Origin: DASQLQ01 sp035629935
GTDB lineage: Bacteria; Actinomycetota; CADDZG01; WHSQ01
Reading direction: 5' to 3'
NCBI GenBank assembly: GCA_035629935.1
Contig: DASQLQ010000031.1
Location: 1-64,000 of the forward strand
Length of the DNA stretch: 64,000 nucleotides
Shown: positions 7,854-15,938 of the stretch, piece after piece
Layout: each line of letters starts with the position of its first letter
How positions within the stretch are numbered: position 1 is the stretch's first letter
Notes under the pieces: generated by a model
The model's database searches: none
Seen by the model: only the letters and a program-made list of their open reading frames with translations
Told to the model about the DNA's origin: nothing
Program-made: the position numbers and the translations under genes

Positions 7854-9059
7854 TTACTTGCCCGAAACCTTGAAGACGTCGAATCCGCGGTTCATGTCGT
7901 TCGAGAAGATGTAGGGGCCCTTGTGGAACTTGGAGCTCCAGGACTTGCCGCCGTCCGGCATGAACCAGCCGGCCTCGACGACGCCACCGGGCGTGCCCTG
8001 GTCGCCGACGGTGAGACCCGTGTAGGCGGAGATGTCCAGGTAACGGGTTCCGGCCGAGTACCACGAGATGGCGATGTGCTTGCCGCTCTCGTCGAAGTCG
8101 AAGACGTGCGAGGTGCAACCGTCGACGCCCGTTTGACCGTCACGAGCTACTCCGAACTCACCGGGCTCATAGACACCCTGGAGAACGGGCACGCGACCAC
8201 CCTGCAGCGAGTAGAAGTACAGAGCGCCACCCGGGCACGGGTAGCCACCGCCACCGCCACCCTCGTCACCGACAACGATGCCGGAGTCGTCGGGGAGGAA
8301 CTTGGCGTCGTGCGTGATCGAGCAACCAGGGCACTGACCCGTGTACAGCAGAACCGGGTTCTCAGGGTCGCTGGTGTCGAAGATGTCGAAGTGGCTGATC
8401 GCTGCGGTCACGGCCATCGTCCCGTCCTTGTTGAACGAGATGTCGTGCGGTGCGTGTGGCAGCGAGTCGAACGTGTTGACCAGCTCCGGCTTCTTGGGGT
8501 TCTTCACAGACCAGATCTGGATGAACGGCTCACCCGCGAGGGCAGAGCTGGAGTTGTAGACGTACGGCTTGGTCGGGTGGGCGGTCGTGTTGTGGGAACC
8601 GTTGGTGTCCGCGTGACCAACAACCTTGGGCTTCGCTGGGTTCCTCACATCGATGATGTTGAAACCAACTTTACCGACGCCGAGGCAGGCCTCGGGGCCG
8701 CCGGTGCCGTCGTGTGCCTGAAAAACGTACTTGTTGTTGTGGCTTATTTGGATGTCACCCTGGCTGACCGAACACTTCAGCCACGCGACTTCCTTCGGCT
8801 TCTCGGGCTTGGTGATGTCGATCACGTGAACGCCACCACCGTCCTTGACGGATGCCCACGAACCGGCGAACGCGTAGTCGCGGCCCTTGATCGTGGTGAG
8901 CTCCATGTCGGTCCCGCCCGTGTAGGGAACGTTCGCGACGATCTTCATGTTCTTGCCCTCACCCTTGAGGGGTGCAGGGTTCCGCTTGGCGCCGACCGGG
9001 ATAGCAAAGGTCGACAAGGCGACGGCCGCTACGGCCGCCCCGATCAGTATCTTGCGCAT
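7854..9059 (-). CDS. exported LVIVD-repeat beta-propeller protein
   Basis: 401 residues with a signal peptide cleaved near VGA/KRN. Repeated strand units of the form VHVIDITKPEKPKEVAWL, FNIIDVRNPAKPKVVGHA, IQIWSVKNPKKPELVNTF and FDIFDTSDPENPVLLYT are LVIVD repeats. These form a propeller in secreted bacterial proteins of largely unknown function. A glycine run and four cysteines around residues 255-320 may stabilise loops. A Shine-Dalgarno (GGAGG) precedes the ATG and a strong terminator follows the stop. It may be cotranscribed with the exported protein gene at 9084-9779, 24 bp upstream. Confidence 0.85.
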   Translation of the reverse strand: MRKILIGAAVAAVALSTFAIPVGAKRNPAPLKGEGKNMKIVANVPYTGGTDMELTTIKGRDYAFAGSWASVKDGGGVHVIDITKPEKPKEVAWLKCSVSQGDIQISHNNKYVFQAHDGTGGPEACLGVGKVGFNIIDVRNPAKPKVVGHADTNGSHNTTAHPTKPYVYNSSSALAGEPFIQIWSVKNPKKPELVNTFDSLPHAPHDISFNKDGTMAVTAAISHFDIFDTSDPENPVLLYTGQCPGCSITHDAKFLPDDSGIVVGDEGGGGGGYPCPGGALYFYSLQGGRVPVLQGVYEPGEFGVARDGQTGVDGCTSHVFDFDESGKHIAISWYSAGTRYLDISAYTGLTVGDQGTPGGVVEAGWFMPDGGKSWSSKFHKGPYIFSNDMNRGFDVFKVSGK

Positions 9060-9083
9060 CTCGTTTCCTCCCTTTTTCTTGAT

Positions 9084-9779
9084 CTAGCGAACCGTGAACG
9101 TCTTGAGAACTGGCATTGCATCGAGCTGTGAGGTGTTGTTGACACTGAGGAATGCCGAGGGGCTCGCCACGATGGTGCCGCCGGCGCCGCTCGTGAAGTC
9201 GCTTGAGCCCGGAGCGATCTTGGATCCGCGCTTAGCGTTGATCAGGGCTGCGGGTACCGGGATCGTTATCGAGCCGGTTGCTGCGTCGAAGGTTGCCTGG
9301 ACGATGCCGACCTCTTCGCAGGTCGTCACGTTCTCGACGAGAGAGCAGTTCGCGCGCACCAAGAACGGCTGTTGTCCCGGGTCGCGTGGGGGAGGGCACT
9401 GCGCAGAAGTCGGGTCGCAGGCACCTCTCGAGTAGTTGGTCCATTTGCCGTCCAGTTCGACGTAGTCACCATCGACCGTCAGGGACCATACGTAGCGGGA
9501 GAGCTCGGGCACTCCGCCGTTGGGAGGAAGCTGGCTGACCTTGATGATGAAGTTGATCGTTTTCTTGTCGGCCATGCCGATCTCGGCTCCGACCAGGTCC
9601 TGACCCAGTGCGGCACCTATCGGGGCAGCAGTTGGGTCGCCGCCCCAGTCACCTGCGGCGTCGGTGCCCACCACGGTGGTCTTCTTGGCCGCGCCGGACG
9701 CGATCGAAGCCGGGCCGGCAATGAGGCCCACCGCGAGGAGCCCCGTCAGGAGCAGCGACATTGCTGTTCTTGCCTTCAT
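9084..9779 (-). CDS. exported protein of unknown function
   Basis: 231 residues with a clear signal peptide (hydrophobic core LLLTGLLAVGLIAG, cleavage near ASGA/AKK) and AAGGAG seven bases before the ATG. The mature part starts with a DAAGDWGGDPTAAPIG segment and is beta-strand rich with three cysteines. The pattern (D-x-x-GD near the start, then I-x-x-VSQLPPNGG) resembles uncharacterised exported beta-sandwich proteins of actinobacteria. No catalytic motif is seen. It shares an operon-like arrangement with the LVIVD gene and is divergent from the M28 peptidase gene. Confidence 0.7.
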   Translation of the reverse strand: MKARTAMSLLLTGLLAVGLIAGPASIASGAAKKTTVVGTDAAGDWGGDPTAAPIGAALGQDLVGAEIGMADKKTINFIIKVSQLPPNGGVPELSRYVWSLTVDGDYVELDGKWTNYSRGACDPTSAQCPPPRDPGQQPFLVRANCSLVENVTTCEEVGIVQATFDAATGSITIPVPAALINAKRGSKIAPGSSDFTSGAGGTIVASPSAFLSVNNTSQLDAMPVLKTFTVR

Positions 9780-9945
9780 CGGTTCTCTCCTTGATCAGCA
9801 CGAGTTTCGATTTCGTGCAGTCAGGATTTCGCCGGGGACGGCCGGGCTCCTGCACGCGGCCCCCGGTATGAGGGGCAGGGAAGTGACTCCCTCGTGGCGA
9901 ACCTGTGACACGCCGGACAAAACCGATATCCAGGAGCTCGCTCTG

Positions 9946-11007
9946 ATGAACCGTCGCTTGAGGACTTTCGTAACGACCTTCGTGGCGCTCGCCGTAGCTG
10001 TGCCCGCCTTCATCGGCGTCGGTCAGGCTGCACGCGGTGGGGTGCCCGCTCCCAATTACATCAAACTGGACAAAGTGCCCAAACCGGATGTCACCGGCAA
10101 GGAGATCATGGTGGGGCTCGAGGAGTTCGTCGACAAGTTCCCCATGCGCCAGAACGGTCTACCGAACAACGCCTCCGCAGCCGATTTCCTGGCCGACGAG
10201 GCCAAGGGCTACGGCTTCAAAACCAGGATCCTCGAGTTGGAGATTGCGTCGAACCCCCCGCGAACGGTACGGGTGGTCGAGGCGGTAAAGAAGGGGACGA
10301 CCAAGCCGAACGAGTGGATCTCGTTCATCGCGCATTACGACGTGATCGCCGGTGCGGGTGTCACGGTGCAGGGCGCGTACGACGATGGATCGGGAACCAA
10401 CATCCTTCGGTACTTCGGAAAAGCATTCTCGAAGGTGAAGACGAACCGAAGCATCGCTCTCCTGTGGTTCGACGCCGAGGAGAACGGTCTCCTCGCCTCC
10501 CAGGCCTACACAGAGATGCTGAAGAAGAAGGGTCAGAAGGTGCAGGCCGGTTTCGGGTTCGACATGGTCGGCATCGGCTACCCCGCTCGTTACTGCATCT
10601 GCGTGTATCACGGCGCTCGTCCACAGGATGCTGCTATCGCAAACTCGATCACCGACTACGTCAATTTCAAGTACCTGAAGTTCCCCGAGGGTGACGGCGG
10701 TCCGGCAGCGGCCGAGAAGTGGCCGCTGGGCACAGAAGGACACGTCTGTGCGTGCGGACCAAACATCCGCAACTCCGACGAGCAGAAGTTCTCTGCGGCC
10801 GGCTACTACACGATGCGTTGGACCGGCATGCGGACGGCGGTCGATTACCCCGGTTATCACCAGCCGTGGGACACGGTGCCGTTCATGGAGATGGTGGCCG
10901 GTGGTCGTGAGAACCTCGAGAAGGGGATCGAGAACACGTTCCTCTCCGCCTGGTACACGACGCACGTTGTTGACAATCTCCCGTACCTCGGGGGTCCCAC
11001 GAAATAG
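9946..11007 (+). CDS. exported M28-family zinc aminopeptidase-like protein
   Basis: 353 residues from the ATG at 9946. This start is chosen because AGGAG lies nine bases upstream and it begins a proper signal peptide (cleavage near GVGQA/ARG); the frame is open further upstream but without signal-like sequence. All five cocatalytic-zinc positions of M28 peptidases are recognisable: the His and Asp of AHYDV, the Asp of GAYDDGSGTN, the Glu pair of DAEENGL, the Asp of GFDMVG, and the His of YPGYHQPWDT. The family removes N-terminal residues from peptides; the substrate here is unknown. Two hairpins follow the stop. Confidence 0.85.
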   Translation: MNRRLRTFVTTFVALAVAVPAFIGVGQAARGGVPAPNYIKLDKVPKPDVTGKEIMVGLEEFVDKFPMRQNGLPNNASAADFLADEAKGYGFKTRILELEIASNPPRTVRVVEAVKKGTTKPNEWISFIAHYDVIAGAGVTVQGAYDDGSGTNILRYFGKAFSKVKTNRSIALLWFDAEENGLLASQAYTEMLKKKGQKVQAGFGFDMVGIGYPARYCICVYHGARPQDAAIANSITDYVNFKYLKFPEGDGGPAAAEKWPLGTEGHVCACGPNIRNSDEQKFSAAGYYTMRWTGMRTAVDYPGYHQPWDTVPFMEMVAGGRENLEKGIENTFLSAWYTTHVVDNLPYLGGPTK

Positions 11008-11056
11008 ATTCTTTGCGTTAGCAAAGAATGGGGTCCACGCAAGGAATTAAGACCCC
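11008..11056 (+). terminator. two consecutive hairpins after the M28 peptidase gene
   Basis: Directly after the stop codon is a 9-bp perfect stem ATTCTTTGC/GCAAAGAAT with a GTTA loop (11008-11029). A second stem GGGGTC/GACCCC (11030-11035 with 11051-11056) abuts it. There is no T-run, so this may be a non-canonical terminator or a 3' stabiliser. Confidence 0.5.
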
Positions 11057-11075
11057 AACGTGCGACCATTGAGCG

Positions 11076-12143
11076 ATGGCTCCACGCCGAAGTCCACCCG
11101 AACTAGATGAGCTTTTCGCCCGGTACCTGGGGCATCTCGAAGGTCCCGACGCCGATCTCGCTCGCGAGATCGTGTTCACCGCTCTCAAGATGGGCGAGGA
11201 ACAGGTCAGCCGCCTCGATCGCAAGATCGTCAATACGGCTCTGAAGGAACTCAGGCACGCCTTCCGCGTGTTCGCTCCCTATAAAGGGGTTCGCAAGGTC
11301 TCGATCTTCGGGTCTGCGCGCACGATGGTCGGCGACCCCGCTTACACGGCGGCCAAGGAGTTCTCCCGGCGGATGGCGGAGAAGGGTTGGATGGTCATCA
11401 CCGGGGCCGGTCCCGGGATCATGGAGGCGGGGCACGAGGGGGCCGGGGGCGAGGCTTCGTTCGGCGCCAACATCCTGCTTCCCTTCGAAGCCAAGCCCAA
11501 CCCGGTGATCGCGCAGGACCAGAAGCTCATCAACTTCAAGTACTTCTTCACGCGGAAGCTCACTTTCATGAAGGAAGCCGATGCGTTCGTTTTGCTACCC
11601 GGAGGTTTCGGGACGATGGATGAGGCGTTCGAGCTCCTGACCCTCATGCAGACAGGCAAGAGCGACTTGCATCCCGTCGTTCTGCTCGACCCCCCGGGAG
11701 GGGATTACTGGTCGAGGTTCGACGAGTACGTCAAGACGGAGCTCGTCGGACGCGGTTACGTGAGCCAGGACGACCCACTTCTCTACAGACGTGTCGACGA
11801 TCCTGACGAAGCGGTCGCCGAGATCGACAACTTCTACCGGGTGTTCCATTCACATCGTGTGGTCGGTCGAAAGCTGATCCTTCGGCTGAACGTCATGCCC
11901 GACGAGGACACGCTGGCAAAGCTGTCGAAGGAGTTCGACGACATCCTCCGGAAACCGATCGAGCCGGTGGACCCGACCTCCTCGGAGGTGCGTGACCAAG
12001 ACGTTCCCGATCTACCACGCATCGCCCTGGCATTCGACCGACAGAGCATCGGACGCTTGAGGGTCTTGATCGACAGGCTGAACGAGCTGGGGCCGGTTCC
12101 CGACAGTGCTCCGGCAGACAAGGGCGACCCGAGGAACCTCTAA
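11076..12143 (+). CDS. LOG-family/TIGR00730 Rossmann-fold protein
   Basis: 355 residues. The central region has the LOG signature: a VSIFGSARTMVGDP strand-loop near residue 75, VITGAGPGIMEAGHEGA near 107, and the PGGFGTMDE motif at 175-183. LOG enzymes release free bases from cytokinin ribotides or cleave related nucleoside monophosphates. The protein is longer than typical LOG (about 190 aa), with about 70 extra N-terminal and 100 extra C-terminal residues, as in a large actinobacterial subgroup of unproven substrate. It is followed by a copy of the repeated hairpin and a strong terminator. Confidence 0.82.
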   Translation: MAPRRSPPELDELFARYLGHLEGPDADLAREIVFTALKMGEEQVSRLDRKIVNTALKELRHAFRVFAPYKGVRKVSIFGSARTMVGDPAYTAAKEFSRRMAEKGWMVITGAGPGIMEAGHEGAGGEASFGANILLPFEAKPNPVIAQDQKLINFKYFFTRKLTFMKEADAFVLLPGGFGTMDEAFELLTLMQTGKSDLHPVVLLDPPGGDYWSRFDEYVKTELVGRGYVSQDDPLLYRRVDDPDEAVAEIDNFYRVFHSHRVVGRKLILRLNVMPDEDTLAKLSKEFDDILRKPIEPVDPTSSEVRDQDVPDLPRIALAFDRQSIGRLRVLIDRLNELGPVPDSAPADKGDPRNL

Positions 12144-12153
12144 GGACTAGACA

Positions 12154-12187
12154 CGAACGCCGATGGGCTCGGCCATCGGCGAAGAAC
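12154..12187 (+). repeat. repeated 3'-UTR hairpin, copy 1
   Basis: A 24-base hairpin (12158-12181) with a 9-bp stem and a loop containing CTCG, flanked by CGAA before and AAGAAC after. It lies 14 bases after the LOG-family stop codon and upstream of a separate terminator. Near-identical elements follow two other genes in the window. Confidence 0.8.
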
Positions 12188-12203
12188 GAAGTGTGGGGGA
12201 GCC

Positions 12204-12246
12204 GCCTGCTCGAAGACCCGGGGGAGGACTCTTCGAGCAGGCTTTT
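12204..12246 (+). terminator. Rho-independent terminator of the LOG-family gene
   Basis: A 13-bp perfect stem (GCCTGCTCGAAGA and its complement) around a 13-base loop, followed by TTTT. It is a clear intrinsic terminator distinct from the repeated hairpin just upstream. Confidence 0.9.
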
Positions 12247-12268
12247 GGCTCAGGTTGCGTCCGTCACG

Positions 12269-12523
12269 CTAGATCGGGGAGGTGACGGAGACCTGAACTC
12301 CCCCAAACTCGTCGGTGAACTCTTCTTTGATCTCGAGCTTGGGGACCGCCGCGACGGCACCCAAGTCGAGATCGTCCAGGACCCTCCGGAGGGTTTGGCG
12401 ACGCTCTGCGTCGATGACTGCCCGGCGGGCCTTCTCTATAGAAGGGCCGGCAAGCAGGCGATCGAACTGTCTGGCCACCGACAGGGCCATTCCTGCGAAT
12501 CGTCGCAATCCGTTGCTTTCCAT
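12269..12523 (-). CDS. small hypothetical protein
   Basis: 84 residues, mostly helical and charged (RQFDRLLAG, KARRAVIDAERRQTLRRVLDDL), ending in a beta-like LEIKEEFTDEFGGVQVSVTSPI. No family is recognised. The start is supported by a TAATGT box seven bases before the ATG, the leaderless arrangement seen for many genes in this window. It sits between the LOG-family gene and the EamA transporter gene, between two oppositely oriented copies of the repeated hairpin. Confidence 0.5.
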   Translation of the reverse strand: MESNGLRRFAGMALSVARQFDRLLAGPSIEKARRAVIDAERRQTLRRVLDDLDLGAVAAVPKLEIKEEFTDEFGGVQVSVTSPI

Positions 12524-12590
12524 GGGATCGACATTAGGCAGCGAATGTTGCGAGCGCGTTCCAAGGCCGTTAAGCCCGGAAGAACTTCTT

Positions 12591-12626
12591 GTTCTTTTCG
12601 CCGATGGCCGAGCCCATCGGCGTTCG
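12591..12626 (-). repeat. repeated 3'-UTR hairpin, copy 3 (minus strand)
   Basis: Reverse complement of copy 1: the 24-base stem-loop at 12599-12622 is identical to the one at 12158-12181 when read on the minus strand. It starts six bases after the stop codon of the EamA transporter gene, so it is again in sense orientation in a 3' UTR. A second hairpin (AAGAAC/GTTCTT) follows it. Confidence 0.8.
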
Positions 12627-12628
12627 GG

Positions 12629-13615
12629 TTAAGCGGGTTCCAGGACCCTGGCATCGTCGGGTGCCAGCTCGATCCCCACCGCTCGGCTCCCACGGGTGCT
12701 CGCGATGCCCATCCAGGCGATCGTCGCTGTGAGAACTAGCAAGCCGACCCACTGCGAGCTCGTGAGGGTGGCATCGAACGCGAGGTAGTTCACCGTTACG
12801 GCTGTCACAGGGAAGCTCAGCTCGGCCAGCGTTGCCGCCGACGCCGGCGTCTCGCGTAACCCGCGGTAATAGAACAACAAGGCGATCAAGCCTGGGATGA
12901 GAGCCAGAAGAAGAAGGGTGAATGCTTCTCTCCCCGTGATCGAGCCGACGAGAGAGGTCTCGCTCCGCACGAGGAGTATCAGCGCCGTCGCCGGCAAGCC
13001 GACCGCGAAGCGCAAGGCGGTCAATTCTGCGAACGCAACCTTTGCCGTCAGGAACCGACCGAGCACTGTTCCAAGCCCCCAGAGGAGAGCAGCGCCGGTT
13101 GCCAGCGCTGCTGGGGCGATGGCGGAAACACTTGCTTGGCCGGGGTCGGGGAAAGCGATCAGGTACGCACCCACTAGAGCGAGAATGAAATAGACCCCGT
13201 ATCTTGGTAACAACCTCTCGCCGAGAAGCAAGGAAGCACCTGCCACGGCGAAGATCGGTTGCAGCTTCTGCAGCAACAACGGGGTGTTCGGATCTCCGTA
13301 AACGAAGGCTTGCGTGAACAGCACGGTGGCGAGAGCCGATGCCCCTGCTCCGATGAAGATGAGCGCCGCCCAGTCTCGCGGGCCGAACGCTTTCACTGCC
13401 TTCCGCGCTCGCCACAAGAGAGGAAGTGTGATCAGCACAAGGATCACGTGTTCGGCGAACACCACTACGGACGCGGGCAGTTCGAAGGCAAGTCCTCGCC
13501 TCAGGAGCCCGTCGCTGCCCCACAGGGCCGCGCCCATTGCAACGAGGAGGAATCCACTCGCGCCCACCTGTTGGGCAGAGATCCTGCCGGTTGCGCGCCG
13601 CTGGTCGGTGCTCAC
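12629..13615 (-). CDS. EamA-family (DMT) transporter
   Basis: 328 residues with about ten hydrophobic spans arranged as two EamA repeats, the layout of drug/metabolite transporters in the inner membrane. Recognisable segments include the first span ending in ALWGSDGLLRRG and the second repeat beginning near ALLWGLGTVLGRFL. Substrate cannot be predicted. The start is GTG. The repeated hairpin lies just past its stop codon. Confidence 0.82.
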   Translation of the reverse strand: MSTDQRRATGRISAQQVGASGFLLVAMGAALWGSDGLLRRGLAFELPASVVVFAEHVILVLITLPLLWRARKAVKAFGPRDWAALIFIGAGASALATVLFTQAFVYGDPNTPLLLQKLQPIFAVAGASLLLGERLLPRYGVYFILALVGAYLIAFPDPGQASVSAIAPAALATGAALLWGLGTVLGRFLTAKVAFAELTALRFAVGLPATALILLVRSETSLVGSITGREAFTLLLLALIPGLIALLFYYRGLRETPASAATLAELSFPVTAVTVNYLAFDATLTSSQWVGLLVLTATIAWMGIASTRGSRAVGIELAPDDARVLEPA

Positions 13616-13659
13616 TGTGCCCCCCGCTTGGTCGCTCGCTCTGGTCGGGTCAGCCTACG

Positions 13660-14070
13660 TCAGCCGTGTTGGTCGGGACCCGCCCGTTCTATGTCGATGA
13701 GGACCAAAACACGCTGGTCTTTTTCCATCGCAAGTCGATAGTCGTCCCAGTCTGGGTGCTCACCTGAGATGCGCCGGTAGTAGTCGACCAGGCCTTCCAT
13801 GGCCTCGGGTAATTCCACGATCTTGACGGTGCCTTCGATCTGGACCCACTGGCCGAAGAATCGGTCATTGAAGACGCACACGGTTGCGCGTGGATCGCGA
13901 CGAAGGTTCTTCACCTTGAAGGCGGTCTGTCGGCTGCTGATCACACCGTGATCTTCATCATCCACACCGATCGTGATCGGCGATGTCTGAACGCCGCCGT
14001 CCGCCCGGTGGGTAACCAGAACCGCTCGATGGTTCTCTGCTAGGAACTCTCTTGCTTGGGCGATATCCAC
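13660..14070 (-). CDS. F420-type (PPOX/FDOR) oxidoreductase
   Basis: 136 residues with the split-barrel fold of pyridoxamine-phosphate-oxidase-like proteins: an N-terminal helix (AQAREFLAENHRAVLVTHRADG), the S-P-I strand (VQTSPITIGVD), KVKNLRRDPRATVCVF, and a WVQIEGTVKIV strand. This pattern matches actinobacterial FDOR-B proteins that use F420, though FMN or heme use is possible. The start is GTG with a GGAG Shine-Dalgarno. It sits downstream of the phosphate-sensing operon on the same strand, with a short gap. Confidence 0.78.
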   Translation of the reverse strand: MDIAQAREFLAENHRAVLVTHRADGGVQTSPITIGVDDEDHGVISSRQTAFKVKNLRRDPRATVCVFNDRFFGQWVQIEGTVKIVELPEAMEGLVDYYRRISGEHPDWDDYRLAMEKDQRVLVLIDIERAGPDQHG

Positions 14071-14103
14071 TCTCGTCTCCGTTCGTCGTTGCTATTCAGG
14101 AGA

Positions 14104-14784
14104 CTAGGGCACGAACTTGTAACCCAGACCTCGGATCGTGGTGATGTGCCGGGGAATGTGGGGATCGGGCTCGCACTTGGCCCGGAGGCGTTTGATGTGA
14201 ACATCCAGTGTTCTCGTGTCGCCGAAATAGTCCGAACCCCAAACTTCGTCCATCAAGGTGTCTCTGCTAAGAACGAGGCCGGAGTTGCTCATCAACAGCT
14301 CCAAGAGCTCGAATTCTTTTCGCGGCAGGTGGACTTCCTGCCCGTTGACGGTTAGTTCGGCTCGACTGGGATCGAGCCTGATCCCACCGGCTTCGAGCAC
14401 GCCCGTGCCCGTTCCCGTGGGGGCCGCGCTTCGTCGCATGATCGCCCGGATGCGTGCGATCAGCTCTCTCGTTGAGAACGGTTTGGTCACATAGTCATCG
14501 GCGCCGAGCTCGAGCCCAACCACCTTGTCGACCTCGGAGTCTTTGGCAGTCAGGATCAGTACTGGGACGGTCGACGCCGTGCGGATCTGTTTACAGACGT
14601 CCTCCCCGCTGATCCCCGGAAGCATCAAGTCCAGAACGACGAGATCCGCCCCCGAGACCTCGAATAACCGGAGTCCTTGGGTTCCGTCTCGGGCCCACGA
14701 GACTTCGTATCCCTCACGTTTGAGTTGGTATTCGAGTGCCTGCCCGATCCCTTCTTCATCCTCGATCAAAAGGATCCTCGTCAT
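14104..14784 (-). CDS. regX3: OmpR/PhoB-type response regulator (RegX3-like)
   Basis: 226 residues. The receiver domain (1-120) has acidic residues EDE near position 8, the phospho-acceptor D52 in VVLDLMLPG, and a conserved Lys in LTAKDSEVDK. The C-terminal winged helix (130-226) ends in RTLDVHIKRLRAKCEPD and TIRGLGYKFV. The ATG overlaps the kinase stop codon as ATGA, so translation is coupled. Gene order pst-phoU-kinase-regulator equals senX3-regX3, so I infer control of phosphate-starvation genes through the PHO box near 20358. Confidence 0.93.
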   Translation of the reverse strand: MTRILLIEDEEGIGQALEYQLKREGYEVSWARDGTQGLRLFEVSGADLVVLDLMLPGISGEDVCKQIRTASTVPVLILTAKDSEVDKVVGLELGADDYVTKPFSTRELIARIRAIMRRSAAPTGTGTGVLEAGGIRLDPSRAELTVNGQEVHLPRKEFELLELLMSNSGLVLSRDTLMDEVWGSDYFGDTRTLDVHIKRLRAKCEPDPHIPRHITTIRGLGYKFVP

Positions 14785-15923
14785 CAGGCGGGCTCGCGGA
14801 GTAGGGGAAGGTGGATCGTGAATGTCGACCCTTCACCGAGTTCGCTCGTCAGGCCAACATGGCCACTGTGCAGTTCGGTGACGTGCTTCACGATGGAGAG
14901 CCCCAGGCCGCTACCGCCGTTCTCCCGTCCTCGTCCCTCGTCGACGCGGTAGAAACGCTCGAAGACCCTTCCCTGGTCCCGCAGCGGGATCCCAGCCCCG
15001 GTGTCCGACACTCGGACGATCGCCTCTTCGTCTTCCGCGTGCACCTCGATGGAAACCGTTCCTCCAGTGTCCGAGTAACGGATCGCGTTGTCGACGAGAT
15101 TCTTGACGAGTAGGCCCAGCTGTTGCCGGTCTCCTCGAACGGCCACCTTGTCGCCCAGATACGTGACGAGTTTGACGCCACGCCGCTCGGCGAGAGTGTC
15201 GAGAACCTCCAGCTCACCGCGGGCAACCTCTATCAGATCGATGCTTTCCGTCTTCAGATACGAGGGATCCTCAACGCGTGTCAGGTCGAGGAGGTCGCGC
15301 GTCAGAGTGCTCAAGCGTTCCGCTTCTCGGATCAATTGTTCGGAGAAACGTTCTGCGGCAGGTACATCATGGGGTAGAGCGTTCCGTACTGCCTCGCCTA
15401 AAGCCATGAGCCCCGTGACCGGAGTTTTGAGCTCGTGAGAAGCGTTAACAACGAACTGGCGTCGGATCTGTTGAACCTGGGCCTCTTGGGTTACGTCCTG
15501 CAGGTAAACAACAACAGCACCGTTCTCCGTCATCGGTACTGCCCTCACGCGTACTGTCATCCGTCGTGGCCACAGGCTGATCTCGGCTTCCGCGCTTTGC
15601 TGTTCAGCGATCGCCCTGCGCGCCAGCGAGAGCATTTCATCGGAACGGAGTCGAGCAGGTAATGAGTTCGGTGGGAGACCCAGCATCGATCGCGCAGCAG
15701 GGTTGGCCATCAGCGGCGTTAATGCATCGCTTAATACGACGACCCCCTCTCCCATCCGGTCGACGACCTCACCGACGTATCTCGGTGCGGACGGCTCGGC
15801 TTCATCTCGGCGGGTTTGGGTGATCGTCCCCGAGGTCCCTCGTTTCCGGAGAAGGGCGAGCGTAAGAAGAACGGTGACGACACCGAGACTTCCCGTGAGA
15901 GTCCAAGCAAGTGCTTCAGTCAT
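14784..15923 (-). CDS. senX3: phosphate-sensing histidine kinase (SenX3/PhoR-like)
   Basis: 379 residues. One or two N-terminal membrane spans (about 7-25) are followed by a PAS-like region at 50-150, the H box FVVNASHELKTP with H163, the N box NLVDNAIRYS, and G boxes DTGAGIP and GGSGLGLSIVKH. It is coupled to the regulator by ATGA overlap. It lacks a large extracellular sensor domain, as in SenX3, which is thought to sense phosphate through PhoU and the Pst transporter. Confidence 0.93.
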   Translation of the reverse strand: MTEALAWTLTGSLGVVTVLLTLALLRKRGTSGTITQTRRDEAEPSAPRYVGEVVDRMGEGVVVLSDALTPLMANPAARSMLGLPPNSLPARLRSDEMLSLARRAIAEQQSAEAEISLWPRRMTVRVRAVPMTENGAVVVYLQDVTQEAQVQQIRRQFVVNASHELKTPVTGLMALGEAVRNALPHDVPAAERFSEQLIREAERLSTLTRDLLDLTRVEDPSYLKTESIDLIEVARGELEVLDTLAERRGVKLVTYLGDKVAVRGDRQQLGLLVKNLVDNAIRYSDTGGTVSIEVHAEDEEAIVRVSDTGAGIPLRDQGRVFERFYRVDEGRGRENGGSGLGLSIVKHVTELHSGHVGLTSELGEGSTFTIHLPLLREPA

Positions 15924-15938
15924 CGGCTCTACCGGCGC

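Noticed and set aside
7710..9131. Open frame of 473 codons on the plus strand
   Set aside because: Antisense to the LVIVD-repeat gene; it runs through a terminator hairpin and has no domain-like sequence.
9664..9945. Upstream extension of the M28 peptidase frame
   Set aside because: The ATG at 9946 has a ribosome site and starts a proper signal peptide; the extension overlaps the divergent exported protein gene.
12154..12626. Copies 1 and 3 of the hairpin as ends of one mobile element
   Set aside because: They are inverted relative to each other about 440 bp apart, but copy 2 stands alone at 48550, and each copy follows a gene in sense orientation, which fits a 3'-UTR element better.
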